Source: Buttiauxella selenatireducens (lineage in GTDB: Bacteria > Pseudomonadota > Gammaproteobacteria > Enterobacterales > Enterobacteriaceae). Taken from it: a DNA stretch of 64,000 nucleotides. The position numbers and the translations under genes were made by a program. Below, one piece after another: positions 57,356 to 64,000 of the stretch; within the stretch, counting starts at the first letter, position 1, and every line of letters begins with the position of its first letter. The notes below the pieces were generated by a model. The model was not told where the DNA came from. It ran no database searches and saw only the letters and a program-made list of their open reading frames with translations. The stretch is from NCBI RefSeq assembly GCF_031432975.1, contig NZ_CP133838.1, positions 806,001-870,000 of the forward strand, written 5' to 3'.

Positions 57356-58752
57356 TCCCCAATATTGCGGACTTCAAAAATCTGATCAAAGACAGAGTCG
57401 GTCTGCATTTTTTTAACGGCATGGAAGGGCTGCTCAATACGGCTTTGTTGCAGCGTATGGGCGAGCGCGGGAAAGAGAGCTGCGAAAAATACTATGAAGT
57501 GCTCTGCGTTTCGACCACCGAGTTCGACAAGCTCCTCAGCCTGCTGACGATCAACGAAACCTACTTTTTCCGTGAGCCGGAAGTGCTGGATTTTGTCTGT
57601 GACAAGCTGGTGCCTAAGATGCTTGAACGGCGCGACGGCCCGGTGCGCATTTTAAGCGCGGGCTGTTCATCCGGTGAAGAAGCTTACTCTCTGGCCATCA
57701 AACTCCACCAGAGATACCACGAGCAGTTTGCTGCGCGCGTAGAGATTCACGGTTGCGATATCGACACAAAAATTCTCGATAAAGCGCGCACCGCGAACTA
57801 TTCCAGCTATTCGTTTCGCGGTGTTGATCCGCTGTTGCAGCAAACCTGGTTCACGCGCAATGGCAACCAGTTTCAGTTGCATGACGTGATCCGCAATAAA
57901 GTGACGTTCCATCGCTCAAACATTGTTAAAGAGCACCTGCAATCGAAGTTCGACATCATTTTGCTGCGCAATGTCTCCATTTACTTTGATGACGACACGC
58001 GGCGTCTGCTGCACTTCAATTTGTTGAATATGCTGGAACCCGATGGCGCGTTGTTCTTCGGCAATGCGGAAACGCTGGCGAATAACTTTGGCATCCTGAA
58101 ACTCAAGCAGGAACATGGCCTTTTTTACTTCTGCCAACCGAAAACGTCACGCGCTCCGGTTGCCACGGCCAGCCTACAACCCAGCGCGGAATCTTGTGTC
58201 GCCGCTCCGATTCTCTCCACGCAACAGTGCGGAAGCTGGATTAACAAGGCGCTCGACTGCGTGTCTGAAAAACGCTTTGCGCAAGCTGAAGAGTGGATAA
58301 CCAAAGTGCTGGATTGCGATATCCATCATCAGGAAGCGCTGGTTATCAAAGGGGTGATTGCGCTGGAAAAATGCGAGTTCGAGCAAACCGCGCAAAGCGC
58401 CCAACACGTGCTGGAGCTGGATGAATGGTCTGCGGAAGCGAAAATGCTCCTTGGGTTGGCGATGATGTGGCAGCACCACACGCAGCAGGCGATTGCCTGG
58501 TTTAAACAGGTTGTTTATCAACAGCCTGGATACTGGCCTGCGCATTACTATCTGGCGGAAATGTATCGCCAAAGCGAGCTATATCGCCCGGCACTGCGTA
58601 CCTACCGCATCACGCTGCAATTACTCAACGCAGAAATGAACAGCACCAGCAACGCCAGCGCACTGCGGCTGCCCCTCTCATTTCCGAGTAATTCGTTTCG
58701 TTTTCTTTGTGAACATCAGTTGGCGCAGTTCACCCATCAGGATGGGCTGTAG
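57352..58752 (+). CDS. cheR: CheR methyltransferase with TPR domain (WspC-like)
   Basis: 466 residues, much longer than free CheR (about 285). The methyltransferase part (about 1-265) has the target-contacting NETYFFRE, the SAM loop LSAGCSSGEEAYSLA, the acidic GCDIDTKILDKA and LLRNVSIYF. The C-terminal part (about 290-430) is helical with TPR-like repeats (EEWITKVLDCDIHHQEAL, AKMLLGLAMMWQ and following). WspC-type CheRs carry such TPRs for localisation and receptor contact. It methylates glutamates of the linked chemoreceptor. It is coupled to cheB by an ATGA overlap. Confidence 0.93.
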   Translation: MIPNIADFKNLIKDRVGLHFFNGMEGLLNTALLQRMGERGKESCEKYYEVLCVSTTEFDKLLSLLTINETYFFREPEVLDFVCDKLVPKMLERRDGPVRILSAGCSSGEEAYSLAIKLHQRYHEQFAARVEIHGCDIDTKILDKARTANYSSYSFRGVDPLLQQTWFTRNGNQFQLHDVIRNKVTFHRSNIVKEHLQSKFDIILLRNVSIYFDDDTRRLLHFNLLNMLEPDGALFFGNAETLANNFGILKLKQEHGLFYFCQPKTSRAPVATASLQPSAESCVAAPILSTQQCGSWINKALDCVSEKRFAQAEEWITKVLDCDIHHQEALVIKGVIALEKCEFEQTAQSAQHVLELDEWSAEAKMLLGLAMMWQHHTQQAIAWFKQVVYQQPGYWPAHYYLAEMYRQSELYRPALRTYRITLQLLNAEMNSTSNASALRLPLSFPSNSFRFLCEHQLAQFTHQDGL

Positions 58753-58760
58753 AGAAACGT

Positions 58761-60899
58761 ATGGCTATTGATCTTAAAAAATTTGTGCTGCGCTTTATTG
58801 ATGAAGCAAATGGCCATTTGCAGACCGTGAAAGAGGGGGCGTTTTTGCTCTCGTCCGGTGAAAGTACGGACACACAAATCGGCGAGATGTTTCGTGCAGC
58901 ACACACCCTGAAAGGGGGCGCGCGCATGCTGAAGCTGCAAAGCATCGCCGACGTCACCCATCAGCTTGAAGAGATATTAAGCGAGCTGCGCGATAAAAAG
59001 CTCTCACCTGACCAAAACCTTGGCACGTTGATTCTCCAGGCTTGTGATTATATTTCGGATCAGTTGGCACAGTTGTTGGCGACTGACGGTCACAACCAAC
59101 TGCCGCCAGCGGATGAAGCGTTGTGCGAGCGACTGGCTCGCGCCAGCCGTGGCGACATGGAGAGCCGCGCCGGGGAAGGCACGCCGCCACAGGTGGAAAT
59201 CCCCGTGAGCGCGCTGAACCTCGACAGCGTGGATATCGGCTTAAAACAGGCGAGTTCGGTGCGGGTCAAACTCGAAAAACTCGATGACCTGATTAACATT
59301 TTGGGTGAAGTCGTTGCCACGCATGATCGCCTGGAGCAGCAGGTTCAAAGTCTGGCAAACCTGGGGCCGCGTCTGGCAAAAATGGATGCCGGGCAGCTCC
59401 GTCAGCAGATAGTGCAGTTGGGTCGCAAATTAAAAGACGATTTTCAGGTTCAACATTTACAGATGTTTGAGCTGTATGACGTGGCGACCACAATCCGCAT
59501 GCTGCCGGTATCCATGCTGTTTGAGCCGGTTTCGATGCAGGTTCGCGATCTGGCTGCCTCGCTCAATAAGCAGGTGGATTGCCGTATTTTGGGAGGGGAA
59601 ATCGAAATCGACAGGCAATTAATCGATCGTCTGTCAGAACCCCTGACGCATCTGCTGCGTAACGCAGTCGATCATGGCATTGGCGACGTCGCAGAACGTC
59701 TTGCCTTGGGGAAATCGGCGCGCGGGACGATAACGCTGTCCACCCAACAAGATGGGCGCGGAATATTGCTGCGCGTGGAAGATGATGGCCGTGGTCTGGA
59801 TTATCCGGGCATTCGTGCCAAAGCGGTGGCGCGGGGATTGGTGGACGCTGCGGTCGCCGATCAGCTGTCCGAGCAGGAGTGCAACGAGCTTATTTTCCAT
59901 CCTGGTTTTTCAACCAGCAAGATTGTGACCGAATTATCCGGTCGCGGTGTCGGGTTGGATATCGTGCGCAAGACCATTGTTTCTGATCTGCAAGGGACTT
60001 TGCAGGTTCACAGCCGCGCAGGATTGGGTACCACCTTTATTATCCGCTTGCCCATTTCGCTGGCGATGATGCGCATTTTGCAATTCGAACAACAGAACCA
60101 TCTGTTTGGCCTCGCCGCGCAGTATGTCGTTGAAGTGGTGAAATATTCCCGCGATGACATTCGCGATATTGCGGGCTGCCCGGCCATTATTCTGCATAAC
60201 GAATTTATCCCGGTGATTTCCGCCGCCGAGTTGCTGCGGATCCCTGACCGGCCTGGCAGCCAGACGACGGCCGTTGCGAGCAGCTTGTTGCTTATCGTGA
60301 TTCAGAACCAGTTTGGCAAGATGGCAATGCGGGTGGATAGCCTGCTCGACGAACGCAACATGATGATTAAGCCGCTGCCGAAACATATGCAGCAGCAAGC
60401 GTTAGTCTCCGGCATGGTGCTTTCGCCGGATAACCAACTGGTGAGTATTCTGCAAGTTCCGGTGCTGATGGAGATGGCGCAAAAGCGCGGGCAATCGCGG
60501 ATCAGCGCGGCGAAACCAGAAGTCAGGCCGAACGCGTGGCATGTGCTGATCGTCGACGATTCAATGAACACCCGTGAAATAGAGAAGAACGTGCTCGAAG
60601 CCCATGGCTACCAGGTGACGCTTGCCGAAGATGGTTACTCGGGCCTACAAAAAGCGCGTCTGACGCAGTTTGACGCGGTGCTGACGGATGTCGAAATGCC
60701 GGTGATGGACGGTTTCTCGCTCACCAAAGCGCTGCGAGCCGAAGAAAATTACCAACATATTCCTATTATTATCGTGACATCACGAGCCAAAGAAGAAGAT
60801 CGCCGTCGCGGGATCCAGGTCGGTGCGGATGCTTATATCGCCAAGGGTGATTTTGAGCAGGATAGCCTCATAGAAACATTAAAAATGCTTTTGTGCTAA
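58761..60899 (+). CDS. cheA: CheA-receiver hybrid histidine kinase (WspE-like)
   Basis: 712 residues. Domain order: Hpt (about 1-110, His48 in AAHTLKGGARML), a short linker without a recognisable P2 domain, dimerisation helix (VRVKLEKLDDLINILGEVV), ATPase (LLRNAVDHGIGD, DDGRGLDYPG, GRGVGLDIVRK), a CheW-like domain, and a C-terminal receiver (VLIVDDSMNTREIE; phospho-acceptor Asp643 in LTDVEMPVMDG). This is the layout of WspE, which phosphorylates the WspR cyclase. The own receiver probably acts as a phosphate sink or adaptation signal. It begins 8 nt after cheR. Confidence 0.94.
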   Translation: MAIDLKKFVLRFIDEANGHLQTVKEGAFLLSSGESTDTQIGEMFRAAHTLKGGARMLKLQSIADVTHQLEEILSELRDKKLSPDQNLGTLILQACDYISDQLAQLLATDGHNQLPPADEALCERLARASRGDMESRAGEGTPPQVEIPVSALNLDSVDIGLKQASSVRVKLEKLDDLINILGEVVATHDRLEQQVQSLANLGPRLAKMDAGQLRQQIVQLGRKLKDDFQVQHLQMFELYDVATTIRMLPVSMLFEPVSMQVRDLAASLNKQVDCRILGGEIEIDRQLIDRLSEPLTHLLRNAVDHGIGDVAERLALGKSARGTITLSTQQDGRGILLRVEDDGRGLDYPGIRAKAVARGLVDAAVADQLSEQECNELIFHPGFSTSKIVTELSGRGVGLDIVRKTIVSDLQGTLQVHSRAGLGTTFIIRLPISLAMMRILQFEQQNHLFGLAAQYVVEVVKYSRDDIRDIAGCPAIILHNEFIPVISAAELLRIPDRPGSQTTAVASSLLLIVIQNQFGKMAMRVDSLLDERNMMIKPLPKHMQQQALVSGMVLSPDNQLVSILQVPVLMEMAQKRGQSRISAAKPEVRPNAWHVLIVDDSMNTREIEKNVLEAHGYQVTLAEDGYSGLQKARLTQFDAVLTDVEMPVMDGFSLTKALRAEENYQHIPIIIVTSRAKEEDRRRGIQVGADAYIAKGDFEQDSLIETLKMLLC

Positions 60900-60908
60900 C
60901 GGCTTAAA

Positions 60909-61107
60909 ATACCCAAGCGACTTCAAGACACAGGTAGGCGGCAATCGAGTGACAAATCTGTCTGGAACAGATTTGAACAGCGCTTGCGCTGGCCCGTAGG
61001 GGGAGCCTCATGGATGAGGCTCATCAATCCCGATGAGCTTACTGAAGTAAGTGATTCGGGTAAACGAGAGCAGCCAACAACCCTGCGTCTTGAAGGGCGA
61101 CGGGAAT
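60909..61107. repeat. ERIC element 3 with 72-bp internal insertion
   Basis: ERIC-type ends ATACCC and GGGAAT with matching inner arms (ACTTCAAGACACAGG against CCTGCGTCTTGAAG) span about 199 bp instead of 127. The core CGATGAGCTTACTGAAGTAAGTGATTCGGG is ERIC-like. The extra segment (about 60952-61024) has three consecutive perfect hairpins. It lies between cheA and the receiver gene inside the operon. Confidence 0.8.
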
Positions 61108-61109
61108 AA

Positions 61110-61529
61110 GTGAGAAAAGAGATGCGTGTATTACTAGTTGATGATGATTTGTTCGCGGCAGAACTGGCTTCAGTATTTCTGGAAATGAGTGGCTATGAAG
61201 TGATTATTGCTGAAAGCGCGATGACCGCATTAGCCAATATAGATTCTGACAACGATATCGATTTGGTTATCAGTGATTTCCATATGCCGGACATTACCGG
61301 GCTGGATCTATTAGAAATGTTGCGGGCTAACGGCTGGTCTAAACCGTTTATTTTACTCAGCGCCAGCGAGTTGACAGACATTACCGTTATTCCCGATTGC
61401 TGGGTGCAGAAAGACGAAAATATGGCTGAGAGATTGGTGGCTGTAGTTAATGACATATTAGTTAATGAAATATTAGTGAATGAAATATTAGCGAATCAAA
61501 CACTGTTGCCTGCCAATGCGGCTGAATAG
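61110..61529 (+). CDS. Stand-alone response-regulator receiver (CheY-like)
   Basis: 139 residues from a GTG at 61110 (an ATG at 61122 is an alternative). A single receiver domain has the acidic pair VDDDLF and phospho-acceptor Asp56 (VISDFHMPD), the Ser of the switch (LLSASE), and a Lys in WVQKDE. The C-terminal tail is extended by a three-fold repeat (ILVNE, ILVNE, ILANQ) encoded by 15-bp tandem repeats. It may be a phosphate sink or signalling partner for the CheA hybrid. The ERIC element separates it from cheA; the cyclase gene follows after 11 nt. Confidence 0.88.
   Translation: MRKEMRVLLVDDDLFAAELASVFLEMSGYEVIIAESAMTALANIDSDNDIDLVISDFHMPDITGLDLLEMLRANGWSKPFILLSASELTDITVIPDCWVQKDENMAERLVAVVNDILVNEILVNEILANQTLLPANAAE
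61455..61499 (+). repeat. Three in-frame 15-bp tandem repeats
   Basis: ATATTAGTTAATGAA, ATATTAGTGAATGAA and ATATTAGCGAATCAA follow each other at 61455, 61470 and 61485. They encode a five-residue repeat at the receiver C-terminus. Copy-number change would be in frame. Confidence 0.85.
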
Positions 61530-61540
61530 CTGACTCACTC

Positions 61541-63229
61541 ATGATGAAACAAGAATTGACGCAAACAACGATGAATACTGCTCAGGATAAAATTGCCCGC
61601 TTACGCCAGCGCTTTTTGGAACGCATTCCCACGATGCTGAATCAGTCGGAAGTGTTGTTGGGCAAATTAATTGCCCAACCCAATGAAACCGACAGCAAGC
61701 AACTGCATCTGCTCTTGCACAGCATTCATGGAACCAGCGCTTCGTTTGGTTTTAGCAAAATCTCCAGCCTGGCGGCTGAAGGTGAACATTTGTTAGTGAA
61801 TCATGCCCTTGAGCAGGTGTTATTCCAGAAGCTTGAGCAGCTCATTAAACAGTTGTATGCATTGACGCAAGAGCAGGCAGAAAGCGCACGTCGTGGAGGC
61901 GATGCGCTGGTTAAATTCCCGATTGCCGCCTCAGGCGAGGAAGAAGTCGCGATTAACCGTACCATCAAGCCCGTCTACCTGTGTGATGATGAAAGCGAAC
62001 AGGCTGAACTGCTGGCGACGCAGTTACGCTGTTTTGGCTTTATTTGTTATGTCTTCACCAACACGGCTGATTTTACCAGGGCGGTCATCTCGCAGCCTCC
62101 GTCGGTGGTGATTATGGACGTCAGTTTCCCCGAACACGCTTACGGCGGCCCGCTGGCGATGTCCGATCTGAAAAATAAAGTCGGGACGCCTTTCCCGGTG
62201 CTCTATCTTTCCTGCCACAGCCATTTCCATGCCCGTATCAATGCGATCAAAGCCGGGTGCGATGGTTACTACGTGAAGCCCGCGGCCACCACCGATTTGG
62301 TGCAAGAGCTGCATCGTTTAACGCAGCCTGCGCTGAAAAAGCCGTATCAGGTTTTGTTGATTGATGATGAACCGGAAGTCGCGCAGTACAACGCAGAAAT
62401 GTTGCGGATGGCGGGCATGGAGGTCCACGTTCTGACGCGAGTGCCTCTTCTGCTGAATGTGCTCAATACGCATCCGATCGACATTGTGCTGATGGATTTC
62501 CATATGCCGGAATTCAGCGGCGAAGAGCTGACAAAACTGATCCGCCAGATCCCGCAACACATCGGTTTACCCATCGCCTATCTGTCCAGCGAAACCAATA
62601 AAAAGACCCAGTTTGGCGCAATGAGCACCGGGGCGGAAGATTTCATCATCAAGCAGGCTGATCCGCAGGAGCTGATTAACGCGGTCTCTATTCGCGCAGA
62701 AAGAATGCGTACCCTGCGTGCGCGTATGTCGCAGGACAGTTTGACCGGGCTGTATAACCACTCGACCACCACCCATTATCTGGAAAGTGCGATTACCGAA
62801 TCCAACTATAGCGGCGTGCCTTTCAGCCTGGTGATGGTCGATTTGGATCACTTCAAAAGCATCAATGATACTTACGGCCATGTGGCTGGCGACCAGGTGA
62901 TCCTCGGGATTTCACAGCTATTTTCGCATCGCCTGCGCAGCACCGATATTGTCGGGCGTTACGGCGGGGAAGAGTTTGCGATAATTATGCCGAAGACGAC
63001 GAAAGAGCAGGCGGCGGCGGTTGTGGAACGGCTACGTCTGGGGTTTGAAAAAATCCACTTCTCGGTGAACCAGACCCGCTTTAGCAACACGTTCAGCGCC
63101 GGAATTGCGTCCTGGCTGCCGGGCGACGAAATCGAAACCATTCGCGAGCGTGCCGATCAGGCGTTGTATTGTGCCAAACAGCAAGGCCGCAATCGTTATT
63201 GCCTGGCTGACGATAAGGATGTCGCATGA
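61541..63229 (+). CDS. Hpt-REC-REC-GGDEF diguanylate cyclase (WspR-like output)
   Basis: 562 residues. An Hpt domain (about 15-115, His63 in LHSIHGTSASFG), a first receiver (about 143-262, Asp193 in VIMDVSFPE), a second receiver (about 268-385, Asp319 in LMDFHMPE) and a GGDEF domain (about 395-562). The cyclase site GGEEF (475-479) and substrate loop MVDLDHFKSINDTYGH are intact, and the inhibitory site RSTD (466-469) is present, so activity and product inhibition are expected. WspR has one receiver and no Hpt; this version could take part in a phosphorelay. cheW overlaps its end by 4 nt. Confidence 0.94.
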   Translation: MMKQELTQTTMNTAQDKIARLRQRFLERIPTMLNQSEVLLGKLIAQPNETDSKQLHLLLHSIHGTSASFGFSKISSLAAEGEHLLVNHALEQVLFQKLEQLIKQLYALTQEQAESARRGGDALVKFPIAASGEEEVAINRTIKPVYLCDDESEQAELLATQLRCFGFICYVFTNTADFTRAVISQPPSVVIMDVSFPEHAYGGPLAMSDLKNKVGTPFPVLYLSCHSHFHARINAIKAGCDGYYVKPAATTDLVQELHRLTQPALKKPYQVLLIDDEPEVAQYNAEMLRMAGMEVHVLTRVPLLLNVLNTHPIDIVLMDFHMPEFSGEELTKLIRQIPQHIGLPIAYLSSETNKKTQFGAMSTGAEDFIIKQADPQELINAVSIRAERMRTLRARMSQDSLTGLYNHSTTTHYLESAITESNYSGVPFSLVMVDLDHFKSINDTYGHVAGDQVILGISQLFSHRLRSTDIVGRYGGEEFAIIMPKTTKEQAAAVVERLRLGFEKIHFSVNQTRFSNTFSAGIASWLPGDEIETIRERADQALYCAKQQGRNRYCLADDKDVA

Positions 63230-63750
63230 GCGAGCCATTAGAGCAAATCCTCAGTCACTATCAGGACGAAAACCGCGAAATTGCCAATGTTGACGAGCCG
63301 CAATGCAGCCTGGTGTTATTCAAAGTCGCGGATAAAAATTTTGCGTTTTATGGCGCACAAATCAAAGAGATCCTCGCTGACCGTCCGGTGTCCTGGGTGC
63401 CTGGTTGCCCGCCAACGCTTGAAGGGGTGATCAATCATCGGGGGCGCGTTGAGTCAGTGATTAACATTAATCAACTGGTTGAAGCGCCTGCGTCGGATAG
63501 CGTGGGCAAGCGCTCGATCCTGATGGGGCGCGGGCAGAAAATGCAAAGCGGGATCCTGGTCGATAAGTTAGTGGATGTGCTGGATGTCGCTGAAAGCCTG
63601 ATTCATCCTGCCGGTGACCCTTTATCGGCCGCGATGCAGGAAGTTGTGGTAGGGATTGTTCCGATAGGGTCTGAGTATTACGCCCTGCTGGATTTGAATT
63701 TAATTTTTGAGCGTTATCTGGAAACCAGTGGTTATGGCCCACTCTCTTAA
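63226..63750 (+). CDS. cheW: CheW coupling protein
   Basis: 174 residues, typical CheW length plus a short N-terminal extension. The CheW beta-barrel is recognisable (LVLFKVADKNFAFYGAQIKE, GVINHRGRVESVININQLV, GILVDKLVDVLDV, VVGIVPIGSEYYALLDLNLIF). It couples the chemoreceptor to the CheA hybrid. It starts in an ATGA overlap with the cyclase gene and the next gene overlaps its end by 17 nt. Confidence 0.93.
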   Translation: MSEPLEQILSHYQDENREIANVDEPQCSLVLFKVADKNFAFYGAQIKEILADRPVSWVPGCPPTLEGVINHRGRVESVININQLVEAPASDSVGKRSILMGRGQKMQSGILVDKLVDVLDVAESLIHPAGDPLSAAMQEVVVGIVPIGSEYYALLDLNLIFERYLETSGYGPLS

Positions 63751-64000
63751 ACTTGCCGCAGTGCGCATCACGCTTGGGGCGCAGTACTTCTATATTCCTG
63801 CCGCCCAGGTACAGCGTTGTGCGCTGGTGGATGATGAAACCCCTGATATCCCACGTTTTAGCCAATGGCTAGGGTTGCCTGATGAACCCGAGCAGGGGTT
63901 GCATCTTCATTTATGGGTGCCTGCCAGCATGGTGGACGAGGGATGGCATTTCTGGGGTGAGCTGGAAAATGTGACGCTACAGGCGGGTGATATTTTCCCT
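63734..64000 (+). CDS. Second CheW-like protein, 5' part (cut by window end)
   Basis: The ATG at 63734 lies 17 nt inside the cheW end. The frame stays open to the window edge (89 codons, MAHSLKLAAVRITLGAQYFY...). The start VRITLGAQYFYIPAAQVQRC resembles the first strands of a CheW domain, though divergent. Wsp systems have two CheW proteins (WspB and WspD), so a second one here fits. The identity rests on a short segment and context. Confidence 0.55.
   Translation, partial: MAHSLKLAAVRITLGAQYFYIPAAQVQRCALVDDETPDIPRFSQWLGLPDEPEQGLHLHLWVPASMVDEGWHFWGELENVTLQAGDIFP

Noticed and set aside
16041-64000. Phage, integrase or insertion sequence that would explain an island at glyU
   Set aside because: No transposase or integrase reading frame and no second copy of the glyU 3' end was noticed; absence by eye is not proof.

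Overview
The window is chromosomal DNA of a member of the Enterobacteriaceae. The left part keeps an E. coli-like order: bglA, a PAQR/hemolysin III gene (yqfA/trhA), ygfZ, sdhE, ygfX, fldB, xerD, dsbC, recJ, prfB (with its programmed frameshift), lysS, ygeR/actS and tRNA-Gly(CCC) glyU. Three ERIC-type repeats and GTG/TTG starts fit an enterobacterium outside E. coli proper. From the sequence alone I cannot name the genus.

Layout. 1-16.1 kb is core backbone: the 3' end of a sensor kinase gene, a tri-heme cytochrome c peroxidase, a bglA/RpiR pair, redox and assembly factors, recombination, repair and translation genes, and glyU. 16.2-17.8 kb is a minus-strand run of four small exported or membrane proteins of unknown function; two are related and several are His-rich. 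18.2-24.5 kb holds c-di-GMP enzymes (a MASE/degenerate GGDEF/EAL protein and an MHYT-GGDEF protein), a MarT/FidL-like membrane regulator pair and a CRP-fold regulator. 24.6-29.5 kb is a three-gene type I secretion operon (outer-membrane factor, ABC exporter, HlyD adaptor). 29.9-43.9 kb is one 13,986-bp gene for a 4,661-residue LapA/BapA-type adhesin with about 39 Ig-like repeats, followed by a small conserved companion gene and two ERICs. 44.6-51.2 kb is a tightly packed minus-strand operon: a GGDEF-EAL protein, two orphan solute-binding proteins, a LapG-type protease and a LapD-type c-di-GMP receptor. 52.0-64.0 kb is a plus-strand block: a second EAL protein and a Wsp-like chemosensory pathway (chemoreceptor, CheB, CheR-TPR, CheA-REC hybrid, lone receiver, Hpt-REC-REC-GGDEF diguanylate cyclase, CheW and a second, truncated CheW-like gene).

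How it probably works (inference from known families). The adhesin is exported by the neighbouring type I system and held in the outer membrane by its N-terminal retention module. When c-di-GMP is low, periplasmic LapG cuts the TAAG site at residues 103-106 and releases the adhesin. When c-di-GMP is high, LapD (degenerate GGDEF and EAL; Trp125 present) captures LapG and the adhesin stays. Two inputs appear to set local c-di-GMP: the GGDEF-EAL protein translationally coupled to two periplasmic binding proteins, and the Wsp-like pathway ending in a cyclase. Two paralogous EAL proteins flank the block. The whole sensory-secretion-adhesin-release circuit lies in about 46 kb beside glyU, a tRNA locus known in E. 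coli as the site of the ETT2 island.
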